Shown: in pieces, positions 30,497-41,036 of the stretch
Numbering within the stretch: the first letter of the stretch is position 1
Layout of the letters: every line of letters starts with the position of its first letter
Origin: Candidatus Nitrosopumilus sp.
GTDB lineage: Archaea; Thermoproteota; Nitrososphaeria; Nitrososphaerales; Nitrososphaeraceae
Length of the DNA: 47,174 bases
Direction: 5' to 3'
Assembly (NCBI GenBank): GCA_013694585.1
Contig: JACDCB010000077.1
Span: forward strand, 1-47,174
Notes under the pieces: generated by a model
Databases searched by the model: none
Told to the model about the DNA's origin: nothing
The model's input: the letters and a program-made list of their open reading frames with translations, nothing else
Translations under genes and position numbers: made by a program

Positions 30497-32269
30497 ATGT
30501 CTATTTTTTGGAACATTAAAGACAATGACAATAATTCAAAGCATGTTGAATCTAATGATCAATATATTGATGAATCCTCTGATAAGAAAATAAAAAGCAA
30601 GGAATACAAGAAGAGGTCCGAATCGTTTTTAAGATTTGATGATCTTGATCTGGAGAATATCCACATCAGAAATGATGTATTGCTTGAGATTGCTACATTC
30701 TTATCTAGACGGTGGTCAGACAATTCTGAATCAACTATTCATATTTCAAGAGAAGGAAAAATCTCAACTAATTTAGACAAGAAAAGAATTACCCTTCCTG
30801 GATTGGATTATTTCTATGGTAATATTTTTCAAAAGTACAGACAATGGCGAACATTACTATGGTATGAATCAGTCAGATTAAAATATTCATTTAAGATTTT
30901 TGATACTGACGTCGTCTTTGGATTTGTATTTAACATTTTGGAGACAAAACGGATAGAAATATTGGGATTAGAAGAGTGGAAAGGTATGATAAAAGAAATT
31001 ATATATTACGAAGGGCTATCCTGGCACAACAAACCCCTACTGAATTCACTCCATGGGAAAAACAAAGTTTTAGAAGCATTTTCTCAGTTCTTTTTGACAG
31101 GATATATAAAGGGTGAACTCTATGGTGGAGAAAATGAAAGAGTAATAAATGCATCAGAATATGCACAGAGCATTTTAAGAGATTATATAAAAAATTTCAA
31201 ACTTAATAATAAAACTTATGACCCAATTAAGGACCAAAAGTGGTTAGAATATGAAACAAGACAGATAATTAAAATCCTTCAAGTTGATTCGCTAATGTCG
31301 GTCCCACCCATCCCTATTCTTATGCCAAAGAGCAAAGTAGGGCTTTCGATGAAACAGGAGGAAATACTATCACAAATTGAAAAACTAGTGAGGATAAAGA
31401 CTAAGGAGATTGAAATAGAGAAATTAAAAAAAGAAATTGTCCAAGGTGATGATATCAATGAAGAGTTTAGAATAATAGTCAATGAGAGCAAGAAAAATGA
31501 TAACAAAGGTTTTGAAACAACTGAAAACCTTTCTATTGCGATCCCAGATAACATGGGTGTTGACGAAACTGCCATTTATGATTTTGATTTAATTAACAAG
31601 GTGAAAACGGCCCTCAAGGAATGGAAAAGTGGATGGAAAGAAAAATATGATTTTAACGGAGACGAAATAGAAATTGAAAACTACATTGAAAAGCAGCCAA
31701 AAGTTTTCATTAGTGATAAGAAAATTGCTATAAATGTAAAAATATCGGTACTTTTGGATCTTTCAAGCAGTATAGAAGACAATGAAATGGAGTACAAAAA
31801 AGCCACAGTCGCACTATGTGAGGGATTAGAATATCTAGGAATTAAATTTTCTATATATGCTTTTAATACTGAATCTAGAACGGTTAAATGTTGGGTCATT
31901 AAACCACCAACAGCAAGATGGGGATCCATATATGCAAGAAGACTTATGCAAGTAAAACCAATAGGAGGAACGCCCTTGGCAGAGATCTACAGGATACTTC
32001 AGCCAAGCATTAGTGCATTTAAACCAGATATTTTCGTAACACTTACGGACGGTGAACCCTCAGATATGGATGCTGTGCGTTCAATAGTCCTGTCATACAA
32101 GAGAAGTGGTGTGAAAATGATTGCTATAGGTTTGGGAGCTGATTTGGGAGACGCGATAGGAATTGGATATAATTTGAAATACCTCAACTATCAAAGAATT
32201 TTAACGTTATCAAAAAAGAGGTTGCAGGATTTACCTAAAAAAGTATTGGGACTTTTAACTACAGAATGA
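30497..32269 (+). CDS. VWA-domain protein, CbbO/NorD-like
   Basis: C-terminal VWA with MIDAS DLSSS, GGTP, TDGEPSD; directly follows AAA+ gene. Confidence 0.88.
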   Translation: MSIFWNIKDNDNNSKHVESNDQYIDESSDKKIKSKEYKKRSESFLRFDDLDLENIHIRNDVLLEIATFLSRRWSDNSESTIHISREGKISTNLDKKRITLPGLDYFYGNIFQKYRQWRTLLWYESVRLKYSFKIFDTDVVFGFVFNILETKRIEILGLEEWKGMIKEIIYYEGLSWHNKPLLNSLHGKNKVLEAFSQFFLTGYIKGELYGGENERVINASEYAQSILRDYIKNFKLNNKTYDPIKDQKWLEYETRQIIKILQVDSLMSVPPIPILMPKSKVGLSMKQEEILSQIEKLVRIKTKEIEIEKLKKEIVQGDDINEEFRIIVNESKKNDNKGFETTENLSIAIPDNMGVDETAIYDFDLINKVKTALKEWKSGWKEKYDFNGDEIEIENYIEKQPKVFISDKKIAINVKISVLLDLSSSIEDNEMEYKKATVALCEGLEYLGIKFSIYAFNTESRTVKCWVIKPPTARWGSIYARRLMQVKPIGGTPLAEIYRILQPSISAFKPDIFVTLTDGEPSDMDAVRSIVLSYKRSGVKMIAIGLGADLGDAIGIGYNLKYLNYQRILTLSKKRLQDLPKKVLGLLTTE

Positions 32270-32291
32270 TGCAGTACTATAACAGGGGACT

Positions 32292-32315
32292 AAAAAAATA
32301 AATAAATAAATAAAT
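32292..32315. repeat. Short AAAT tetranucleotide repeat
   Basis: taaaaaaataaataaataaataaatt between convergent genes. Confidence 0.7.
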
Positions 32316-32980
32316 TAGAATTCAAGATCAGGGTTATCTTTTTCTAGTTTTTTCCAATCCGACAAGAACGAATCCAGGCCCTTGTCTGTCAGTGGATGGC
32401 GTATCATCTTGTCTAAGATGTCTGGTGGAAGAGTAACGACGTCTGCCCCCATTTTTGCCGCTTCGATCACATGTAATGGATGACGAACACTAGCCACCAA
32501 TAATTGGGTTGAGATATCGTAACTAGCAAATATTTGAACAATTTCACTTACCAAATTCAGACCCTCGGTTCCAATGTCATCTAACCGGCCAATAAACGGA
32601 CTTACATAAGTAGCTCCGGCTTTTGCAGCTAATAACGCTTGATTTGCAGAAAAAATTAGTGTCACATTAGTTTTTATGCCCTTTTTGGTTAGTGCATGCA
32701 CAACTTTTAGACCATCCATGGTCATAGGAATCTTTACAACCACATTATCCCCATACTTTGCTAATTTCAACGACTCTTCCATCATCTTCTCAAAGTTAGT
32801 CGCAACTACCTCAAGGCTTACTGGTCCCTTCACAATCTCTACGATTTTCTTCATGGTCTTAATGGGGTTGCCTTTTTCTTTTGAAAGTAAAGTTGGGTTG
32901 GTAGTGATACCATCTACGACTCCTAATTCATCGTATTTTTCTATAGATTCAACATTAGCAGTATCTAAGAAGATTTTCAT
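32315..32980 (-). CDS. tal: Transaldolase (small, fructose-6-P-aldolase-like)
   Basis: [59 protein letters not shown]. Confidence 0.93.
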   Translation of the reverse strand: MKIFLDTANVESIEKYDELGVVDGITTNPTLLSKEKGNPIKTMKKIVEIVKGPVSLEVVATNFEKMMEESLKLAKYGDNVVVKIPMTMDGLKVVHALTKKGIKTNVTLIFSANQALLAAKAGATYVSPFIGRLDDIGTEGLNLVSEIVQIFASYDISTQLLVASVRHPLHVIEAAKMGADVVTLPPDILDKMIRHPLTDKGLDSFLSDWKKLEKDNPDLEF

Positions 32981-33969
32981 TTTTTTTCACTCTTTTTTAG
33001 GGCGATCACATTTTTTACTATTTCCCCTGGAGACAAGCCATATTTATCTAAGAGTGAATCGATTTCTTCGTCTCTTGCAGACTCACCGTATCTGTCTCTA
33101 ATTCCTATTTTTCTTACGAAAGTAGGGCATATTTCAGAGGTCACTTCTGAAATTGCAGACCCTAATCCCCCTATTATATTATGCTCTTCTATAGTAGCCA
33201 ATGAGCCTGTTTCCTTCGTACATCTGTAAATCAAATCCGAGTCTATCGGTTTGATAGAGTACATATCGATAACCCTACAAGAAATATCATGATCCTTTTT
33301 CAATGTGTCGCTTGCCTTCAGTGAGGCTGAGATCATAGTTCCACATGAAAATAAACTGATATCGTTACCATCTTTTATTATTGTTCCTTTTCCTAATTCA
33401 AAGTCGGATTCCTCAGAATAGATTTCCTCAGTTGAAGGCCTGGCTAACCTTACATAGAATGGACCCGGAATATGCACTATTTTTTCAAGCAGTTTTTTGA
33501 CTGAAATCGCATCGGCAGGTACCAAGACCCTCATATTTGGTAAAGATCTCATAATAGAGATATCTTCAATTTGTTGATGAGAGGCTCCATCAGGTCCCAC
33601 GGATAAACCAGCGTGGGATACTACAATTTTCACGTCTAGGTTGGGATAGCAAATTGCATTTCTAATCTGATCCAAACACCTGCCTGGAATAAAAGCAGCA
33701 TAAGTACTAGCAAAAGAAACTTTACCCGCGATAGCAAGTCCAGCTGCGATAGAAACTAAATTAGCTTCGGCTATTCCAACATTGAAAAGTCTATCTGGAA
33801 ATTTTTCACCGAATTTTTTAGTTTTGAGCGAATCAGTAGTATCACCACCCACGCACACAATGTTAGAATGCTTACTACCTAAATTTACAAGGCTATCTCC
33901 GTATGCAGAACGCATATCAGAAAATTTAATATCACTAGTAGTCAAATGGTTCAATTCATAGTTCACCAT
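32977..33969 (-). CDS. Transketolase, C-terminal subunit
   Basis: [50 protein letters not shown]. Confidence 0.93.
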   Translation of the reverse strand: MVNYELNHLTTSDIKFSDMRSAYGDSLVNLGSKHSNIVCVGGDTTDSLKTKKFGEKFPDRLFNVGIAEANLVSIAAGLAIAGKVSFASTYAAFIPGRCLDQIRNAICYPNLDVKIVVSHAGLSVGPDGASHQQIEDISIMRSLPNMRVLVPADAISVKKLLEKIVHIPGPFYVRLARPSTEEIYSEESDFELGKGTIIKDGNDISLFSCGTMISASLKASDTLKKDHDISCRVIDMYSIKPIDSDLIYRCTKETGSLATIEEHNIIGGLGSAISEVTSEICPTFVRKIGIRDRYGESARDEEIDSLLDKYGLSPGEIVKNVIALKKSEKK

Positions 33970-34030
33970 TATGCATTATATCTTTTTTTTCAATATCAAA
34001 CATTGTTGCAGCCTCGTCATTAGTGTTCAT

Positions 34031-35650
34031 TTATCTCGATAAATTAAATTGTTCTATTATGTTCCTTCGGCCCTTAATCCAGTCTTCTTCAAGATTTAGA
34101 GACTGGGATTCATCAAGTAAACTCTTCTCTAGATAAGAATCGAGCAAAAATCTAGTATCCCTAATTCTCTTGTCAACATCACTATTACCAAATATTGCAT
34201 TTCCCATTACAAATATTCTGCAACCGGCATCAAAGCACTGAGTTATTGTTGACGGGTCTATTCCACCATCAGCCTCAAAATAACCCTTAAATCCTCGCTC
34301 CCTTAGTAGGGGAATAGCCCTTTTCATCTTGGGTAAAATTTCTGGAATGAATTTTTGACCAGCAAAACCAGGATTTACAGACATTATGATAATGACATCA
34401 AGGTTATCAAGATAAGAGAAAATCCATTCTGGCAATTCGGTGCCAGGATTTACAGCTAGTCCAGGGCTAACACCGCTTGATATAAGTTTAGAATTGATCT
34501 TTTCAAATTCTTGCTCGTTACTACAAGCCTCTGCATGGACAGTTATAACATCACAGCCTGCATCGATATACTGATCCAAGACTTTGGCAGGATTTTGGAT
34601 CATCAGATGAGTATCAAATGGCAATCTTGTCCCGTCTCGTAATTTCTTAACAGTATCAAAGAAAAAAGTTGAGTTTGGAACAAATTTCCCATCCATCACG
34701 TCTAAATGTATCATATCTGCACCGTACCGCTCGGCTGTTGCTATTTTTTGTTTCAAACTTTCCTCACCGATTCCATCTGCACCTGCTATAATAGAGGGGG
34801 AAATCATATACTCCCCTTCCAGTTCTCTTATTAACAACGGTAGATGTTTTTTTGAAGGCGCTTTCCCATGCCACTGAGGATTGTTAGCCATATGTTTTAT
34901 ACCGTTCCCTTTCACGGTGTTTGCTATTATTATTTTGGGCCTATCAACAGGCTTTTTTAAAAGTTCTGGAATCAGCTGTTCAATCTTATGACCATTAATT
35001 TCTACCACTTCCCAGTTAAACGAAAGCCATTTTTCTTTGATAGGGTCGATTGGCATAATCTCTTCGGTAAATCCATCTTGTTGAATCTTGTTTCTATCCA
35101 AGATGGCAATAAGGTTATTAAGTTTGAATTTTGCAGCAGCCATTGACGCTTCCCATATTTGACCTTCATTGGTCTCACCATCACCTAGGAGACAATACAC
35201 CATATTGTCACGCTTGTCAAGCTTATTAGCAAGGCATATACCAATTGATACAGAAAGACCAATACCTTCAGATCCCCCAGAATATTCGATTCCCGGCACG
35301 CTGTGGTGCTTTTGCATCTCGCTAAATCTTACAGGATGTCCTTGTAGTCGTGAATTCAATTTTCGTAACGTCTTTATCTCATCCTTTGGGAAAGATCCAA
35401 CTAGGGATAAAGTAGCATAATATCCCGGTGCCGAATGAGCCTTTGAATTTATGAAATAATCTCGATTGGGATTAGAAGGATTCTTAATATCATTATTCAT
35501 TATCTGAAAATAAAGACAACCCATAATTTCGGCAGCCGAAAAGGATGCACCAGGGTGTCCTGATCCTGCTTCTGCTATGCCGGTTAAGGCTATAGTACGT
35601 AAATCCTTAAGTTTTTCCTTTAATTTCAAATACCTATTTATGTTGTACAT
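34031..35650 (-). CDS. Fusion: transketolase N-terminal subunit + ribulose-phosphate 3-epimerase
   Basis: N-part GSGHPGASFSAAEI, LGDGETNEGQIWEA, HGKAPSKK; C-part ISPSIIAGAD, MIHLDVMDGKFVPN, HLMIQNP, MSVNPGFAGQKFI, EADGGI; one uninterrupted frame. Confidence 0.92.
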   Translation of the reverse strand: MYNINRYLKLKEKLKDLRTIALTGIAEAGSGHPGASFSAAEIMGCLYFQIMNNDIKNPSNPNRDYFINSKAHSAPGYYATLSLVGSFPKDEIKTLRKLNSRLQGHPVRFSEMQKHHSVPGIEYSGGSEGIGLSVSIGICLANKLDKRDNMVYCLLGDGETNEGQIWEASMAAAKFKLNNLIAILDRNKIQQDGFTEEIMPIDPIKEKWLSFNWEVVEINGHKIEQLIPELLKKPVDRPKIIIANTVKGNGIKHMANNPQWHGKAPSKKHLPLLIRELEGEYMISPSIIAGADGIGEESLKQKIATAERYGADMIHLDVMDGKFVPNSTFFFDTVKKLRDGTRLPFDTHLMIQNPAKVLDQYIDAGCDVITVHAEACSNEQEFEKINSKLISSGVSPGLAVNPGTELPEWIFSYLDNLDVIIIMSVNPGFAGQKFIPEILPKMKRAIPLLRERGFKGYFEADGGIDPSTITQCFDAGCRIFVMGNAIFGNSDVDKRIRDTRFLLDSYLEKSLLDESQSLNLEEDWIKGRRNIIEQFNLSR

Positions 35651-35758
35651 ATTATCAGCCTCTTCATTTTGGTCATGCCCACTCCATCTCAAACATCTCT
35701 GTATACTAGTTTTCAAATATCAAATAGATAAAAAGGTAGCTTCATTTAGAAAATGATT

Positions 35759-36094
35759 TTACATGTTTATTCCAATACTAGACAAAATCGCTTCCAAATC
35801 GCTCTTGGTAAGGCCTACTCCCATTCTGGCATCTCTACGATCTTTAATTGTGTTTTTGGAAAAGGCTATCAAAGTCGGTACTGCATTGATACCATATTTA
35901 TCCCACAAAGGGTTTTCATCCTCGTTCAGTTTTACACCCCCAATAGGAATTTTTATATCGCTTAACTGTTTAACTGAATTTTCAAATATAGGTATAAAAC
36001 TTTTGCAATAATGGCACCAATCAGCATAAAACAAAATTAAGGAATTTGCACTACTTGTGGCAGAATCAAGTTCGCTCTGGCTAAAGTCTTTCAT
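35759..36094 (-). CDS. Thioredoxin-fold protein
   Basis: LILFYADWCHYCKSFIPIFE (WCHYC), NAVPTLIAF. Confidence 0.9.
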   Translation of the reverse strand: MKDFSQSELDSATSSANSLILFYADWCHYCKSFIPIFENSVKQLSDIKIPIGGVKLNEDENPLWDKYGINAVPTLIAFSKNTIKDRRDARMGVGLTKSDLEAILSSIGINM

Positions 36095-36451
36095 GTTATA
36101 CTTTTATAGATTTATGGTAAAAAATATTTGCAATAATACCTTGGACCAAATAATATTGTTTTTTTTCTTTGGTTTGTTTCGCAGTTCGTGGTGATTATTT
36201 TAGATAGAAAATTCAACATGAAAACAACGTATTCATCCACTAATAGTTCAGAAAAGAGGTTTAATAAAAGAATGATCAAAGTTTGACCTTACTTAGATAT
36301 AGTTAGCATAACATGCTTATGAGTCATTATGAAAAACATATGTCGTTTTCATTTCATGCTAATTGAGTCTTAAGAAAAAAGATGGTAAATTGCCCATGTA
36401 TCTATTTCGTGAAAAGATATAACTTATTATCCAAAACCATTTGTACTTTCG

Positions 36452-36691
36452 TTATCTTAATGGTTTACCGAATTCATCATTATCTAATGCACCTTTGAAT
36501 ACCTTATCGTAGCATGCTTCTGCGTTGTCGAGCGAGAAAGTTCCGTTATTGTTCGCTGTTCGTGTAACACAATTAAAATACCTCGTTAGAGCGTTAGCTG
36601 GTTCTACGACCATTAATTGTGCCAATATCAATACCGAGAAAACAATACAAGATACTTTTAAAGCATTTCTTAGATTTTGATTAATAATCAT
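36452..36691 (-). CDS. Small secreted two-Cys hypothetical protein
   Basis: Signal peptide; mature FNCVTRTANNNGTFSLDNAEACYDKVFKGA. Confidence 0.6.
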   Translation of the reverse strand: MIINQNLRNALKVSCIVFSVLILAQLMVVEPANALTRYFNCVTRTANNNGTFSLDNAEACYDKVFKGALDNDEFGKPLR

Positions 36692-36697
36692 GCTAAA

Positions 36698-37039
36698 TTA
36701 TTCGCCTCCGAATTCGATATCTTCTTTAGCATCAGCACCATCATTAGATTGAGCGCTTCCTAGAAGAACTTCATTATAGCAACTTTTTACTTCATTTTTA
36801 GTTGGTTCCTTTTCAAAGTATGTATCTTCCTCAACCCCTTTGCTTGAATCTACTTTTTCATCTATGCAGTCATAAAATTGTGGTAATCCGCTATCTAAGG
36901 TCTGGTTTCCACTATTAATTTCTATCAAATCCACAGCTTGAGAGTATACCTTGTCTGTATTCAGGGGGATTCCTACGATACTTGAAACAGTAATCATAAG
37001 GGCTGAAAATAATAACGAATTTATCCAGAGATATTTCAT
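36698..37039 (-). CDS. Small secreted two-Cys hypothetical protein
   Basis: Signal peptide; mature FYDCIDEKV…KNEVKSCYNEVLLGS; tandem with 36452..36691. Confidence 0.6.
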   Translation of the reverse strand: MKYLWINSLLFSALMITVSSIVGIPLNTDKVYSQAVDLIEINSGNQTLDSGLPQFYDCIDEKVDSSKGVEEDTYFEKEPTKNEVKSCYNEVLLGSAQSNDGADAKEDIEFGGE

Positions 37040-37628
37040 CCTATAAAAAGACCGAAATAAATTATTTAACTAATTCTACAAAATTCTCCAAAGGATTTCT
37101 TAAGAACAAAGTTTGTTTAGTATTGCAAACATCAATCAAACTTTATTTCAATTGACTCTAAAATACTGATGATTATGCTGATTTTGAGTTTGACGCAAGT
37201 TTATATCAAAATAAAGTCAGTTATCTCCAGTTATGATATTAGTATATCAGCAATAAACCGTTGCAGTTTGAGAATTAGAAATATTGGACTATAGGAATGC
37301 AAAGCAATGTTTTCATCAAGAAGAATTCACAATATAGACCGAAGACCGCTTAAGATTTTAGGGGAGTTCGGAATGCATTCGATACATATTCGAGGTGAAT
37401 AATACGTTTTAACATGTTGTTAGTCATAAATCGGCTTGGGGAGAATAAACAAGTCATCCAGAGGTTTCCTCATAATTTAATTTTTAAACGATGTTAAATA
37501 GAAATTAATATTCATATTGCAACCCGGAGTCATTATTTCAAACTATTGCTCGAAGAATTTATGACGCATAAAGTATATAATATAAATATAATCATGACTA
37601 TAGTGTCATATTGATTTTTTTGTCCAAA

Positions 37629-38903
37629 ATGAAATATTTCTGTTTAATTATGATATTTTTTGCTAGTTTAGTGATTATTCAATCCCCTCAAGCATTTGCT
37701 CAAAATCAAAGTCTAGAACAGCATCTAGGTTTGTTTGGTAATGGAAACAATTCATTGTTAAATGATATATTTAATAAAGTAAAAGATTCTGTTGTTCAAA
37801 TAAGTACAGAATATCAAGCTGTGGATCCTTCAAACAGGCTTTATGATTCAACAGGTCCTAGCCCATTCACAATGAAGTTTGGCTCTGGATTTATTTATGA
37901 CAAATCAGGCATCATAATAACGAATTACCATGTTGTTAGCTCTGCTACCAACATAATAGTTACATTCAACGATGGTAACAGTTACACCGCCAAAGTAGTT
38001 GGTGTAGATCCTTTTGGAGACATATCGGTATTGAAACTGGATAATCCAGTGGATGAAAAATTGATTCCGGTAACATTAGCAAACTCCTCAAACTTAAAGG
38101 TCGGGGATCCGGTTCTGGCTATTGGTAACCCATATGGGCTTGATAATACTTTAACATTTGGGATTATTAGTCAAATCGGTAGATTATTGCCAAACTCAGA
38201 TTTGGGTTATTCAATTCCCAATGTAATTCAGACAGATGCTGCGATTAATCCGGGCAATTCAGGAGGACCTCTGATAGATCTTGACGGTAAAGTGGTAGGT
38301 ATGAATACTGCGATATTTTCAAATACAGGAGCTTACACAGGGGTAGGATTTGCAATTCCTTCCAATGATATTCTTAGAATAATACCTTCCTTAATAGAAA
38401 CGGGTACATATCAGCACCCATGGTTAGGCATATCAGGATCAAAGCTATCACCCACTTTAGCTGAAATGTTCGGACTACCCCCCAATTACAAAGGTGTATT
38501 AATTGAGAATGTTGTGCCTAATGGACCGGCAGACAAAGCAGGTTTGAAAGGAATGTTAATTCAAGGAAACAGATTTGGTGAACAACAAATACTAGATAAA
38601 GATATAATAATTGCAATAGACGGAAAACCTGTTTCAAGAATTGATGATATAATTTCTTCTTTAGACATATACAAGAAAGTAGGAGACAAAGTAAATTTGA
38701 CCGTTAACCGCAACGGGCAAATAATAAACCTTGTTGCCACTTTAGAAGCTAGACTAGATTTGCCTTTGCAAGAAATTCAATCACAATCTGATCCCAATTA
38801 TAACGACGCTCAGCCTTATACCCCGTTTCCAAATTTCAAACTACCACAACTTCCAGAATTTAAACTTCCGGATTTGCCTAATTTTAATATCCCTGGCTTA
38901 TGA
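37629..38903 (+). CDS. HtrA/DegP-family secreted serine protease with PDZ domain
   Basis: Signal peptide …SPQAFAQ; triad His (NYHVVSSA), Asp (FGDISVLKL), Ser (NPGNSGGPL); PDZ GVLIENVVPNGPADKAGLKG. Confidence 0.93.
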   Translation: MKYFCLIMIFFASLVIIQSPQAFAQNQSLEQHLGLFGNGNNSLLNDIFNKVKDSVVQISTEYQAVDPSNRLYDSTGPSPFTMKFGSGFIYDKSGIIITNYHVVSSATNIIVTFNDGNSYTAKVVGVDPFGDISVLKLDNPVDEKLIPVTLANSSNLKVGDPVLAIGNPYGLDNTLTFGIISQIGRLLPNSDLGYSIPNVIQTDAAINPGNSGGPLIDLDGKVVGMNTAIFSNTGAYTGVGFAIPSNDILRIIPSLIETGTYQHPWLGISGSKLSPTLAEMFGLPPNYKGVLIENVVPNGPADKAGLKGMLIQGNRFGEQQILDKDIIIAIDGKPVSRIDDIISSLDIYKKVGDKVNLTVNRNGQIINLVATLEARLDLPLQEIQSQSDPNYNDAQPYTPFPNFKLPQLPEFKLPDLPNFNIPGL

Positions 38904-39088
38904 TATATCAGGATGAACTACTTCCAGACTGAGGCTGAGCCAATATACTAATTATTTTATTTTAGAGCCCTAATCAATCAAAAATTTTAAAAGATTTTGT
39001 CAGATTGTTGCCGAGGAATCATATGAAATGAAAGGATTTTTCTTATTTAGATTTATAAACTTTCATTTCTTTAATTTGTAATAGATAT

Positions 39089-39859
39089 ATGTCTGAGAAG
39101 GAAAAGGAGAAGGAAAAGGCTTCGAACCCTATTGTCAAATTAGACAATATAAGTTACAGAAATGACTCAGAAGTTATTTTGGATAATATCTCCTTTGAAA
39201 TAGACAGAGGAGATTTTTTAGGAATCATTGGACCAAATGGTGCAGGTAAAACTACCCTTTTTAAATGTCTGCTAGGGTTGAACAAAGAGTATACGGGCAA
39301 TATAAGATTATTTGATAAAGACATAAGAAATCATGCGAAAGAGATTTATAAAAAGATAGGATATATCCCTCAGTCAAACAGTTTTGATCCCAGGTTTCCT
39401 GCTACAGTAAAGGAAATAATTCAATTAGGTTCTGTAGGAGGGAAGGCTTTTGATGAAAAAAAAGTAAAAGAATTGATAGAATTGACAGGTATAACTGAAT
39501 ATCTCAATAAAAGAATAGGCGATCTATCAGGAGGGCAACAGCAAAGGGTCATGATAACTAAAGCACTTATTCATGATCCAGAATTGCTGCTTTTGGACGA
39601 GCCGGATACAGCTATAGATGCAGCCGTATTGAAATTGTTCTATAAACTTTTAACAAAACTGAACAAGGAAAGAAAAATTACCATTATTTGGTCTTCACAT
39701 GATCTCGATGCGGTGAGTTTGCTTTCAAATAAAGTGGCTTGTCTTTATCGGAAACTCTTTTTTCATGGAATTTCACAAGATTTTTTTAACAATGAAAGTA
39801 ATCTCAAGACATTTGCTGAATCGTCAATGCATATCCATATAAAAAGCCATTCGCATTGA
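39089..39859 (+). CDS. Metal-type (ZnuC/MntB-like) ABC transporter ATP-binding protein
   Basis: Walker A GPNGAGKTT, LSGGQQQRV, LLLDEPDTAID; YIPQSNSFDPRFPATVKEII typical of ZnuC-like group. Confidence 0.88.
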   Translation: MSEKEKEKEKASNPIVKLDNISYRNDSEVILDNISFEIDRGDFLGIIGPNGAGKTTLFKCLLGLNKEYTGNIRLFDKDIRNHAKEIYKKIGYIPQSNSFDPRFPATVKEIIQLGSVGGKAFDEKKVKELIELTGITEYLNKRIGDLSGGQQQRVMITKALIHDPELLLLDEPDTAIDAAVLKLFYKLLTKLNKERKITIIWSSHDLDAVSLLSNKVACLYRKLFFHGISQDFFNNESNLKTFAESSMHIHIKSHSH

Positions 39860-40131
39860 TATTTTTATTTGGAAGGTTATTTCGATGACATAACATATAG
39901 CAATGTCTGTCTACTGAATTAAATTTTTGAAAAACGAGTTTTAATTTATGATTTGCTTATTTTTCAATGGAACGTGGAATTTACTCGTATGGCAACAAAC
40001 CATAATGAAATAATGACGGAGTTGATTTTTTTGCGAGCAGAAAATAGTCGCGTTGGCTAATTCTGTTCAAGAACTAAGATAAAAGACATAATAACAAATC
40101 TACATTTATGATCTAAGGATATACAATAGAA

Positions 40132-40731
40132 TTGAAAGAGAATGAAGCCTATGAGAATAAACCAAGCAAAACTAGAAGCATCACATTTAGACTCGAAAGC
40201 TCAGTTATAGAAGAATTACAATTTGAAGCTGATTACAGAGAAACATCTTTGAATGTACTTATTAATCAGATTTTACGGAGATACTCCAACTGGGAAAGAT
40301 ATGAGAATAAAATTGGAATGATCCCTATTCCCAAGATAATACTATCTAGTGTGATGGACCAAGTAATTAGAACAGGGTCTGAAAATGGAATCGACGATAT
40401 CTCAAAATTTAAGGAATCTTTGGTAAAAGAACTGTCACAAATAGCATTCAACTTTCTAAAGGACTCTGTTCTTCTCATAAAGAAAAATTATAATCTATTT
40501 TCGGTTTTAGAAGTACTCGAACAATATATGAAAGTTATAGGAATAAATTCTGATCATAAAATCGAAGAAGATGGAAAACACGTTTACGTCATACAGCATA
40601 AATTAGGAGAAATGTGGTCTCTGTTCATCAAGGAATTCCTTATTCTTATATTTGAAAATTTAGGGAAAGTTAAGGTGGATATTTCAAGTACTCCTAACAC
40701 CACCGTTGCGAAGGTTTTCCTAAATTCCTGA
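40132..40731 (+). CDS. Ribbon-helix-helix-like N-terminus + ~150-aa uncharacterised C-terminal domain
   Basis: SKTRSITFRLESSVIEELQFEADYRETSLNVLINQILRRYSNWERY (RHH-like); C-terminal HKLGEMWSLFIKEFLILIFENLGKVKVDI. Confidence 0.65.
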   Translation: MKENEAYENKPSKTRSITFRLESSVIEELQFEADYRETSLNVLINQILRRYSNWERYENKIGMIPIPKIILSSVMDQVIRTGSENGIDDISKFKESLVKELSQIAFNFLKDSVLLIKKNYNLFSVLEVLEQYMKVIGINSDHKIEEDGKHVYVIQHKLGEMWSLFIKEFLILIFENLGKVKVDISSTPNTTVAKVFLNS

Positions 40732-41036
40732 TACTTTATGAATAAAAATAGTAATATTTTTGTGAGACATCCTTATTAAAGCAAAAATGATTAACCCAAT
40801 AAAATTTTTCAATTGTGTACGATTTATAGATTATTGCTGCGATTTCCACAATATAATAAATATTTAGAGGTAATAGTTTGAACCATAGTAGGCAGTCAAA
40901 CGAAATTATCCTTCCACACACTTTCCAAATGTTTTTTCGAGGATATAAGGAGTAAAAATTTTCGAAATAAACAAGATTTTTTGTTAGTCCTGACATTTTG
41001 ATTTTTATAGGATAAGATTTAAAAAAAATCATTGGT

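Noticed and set aside
32292-32315. (AAAT)n run as possible functional element
   Set aside because: Short tetranucleotide run between convergent genes; ordinary in AT-rich DNA.
35002-35420. ORFs on both strands within the transketolase-N region
   Set aside because: Shadow frames of the fusion CDS.
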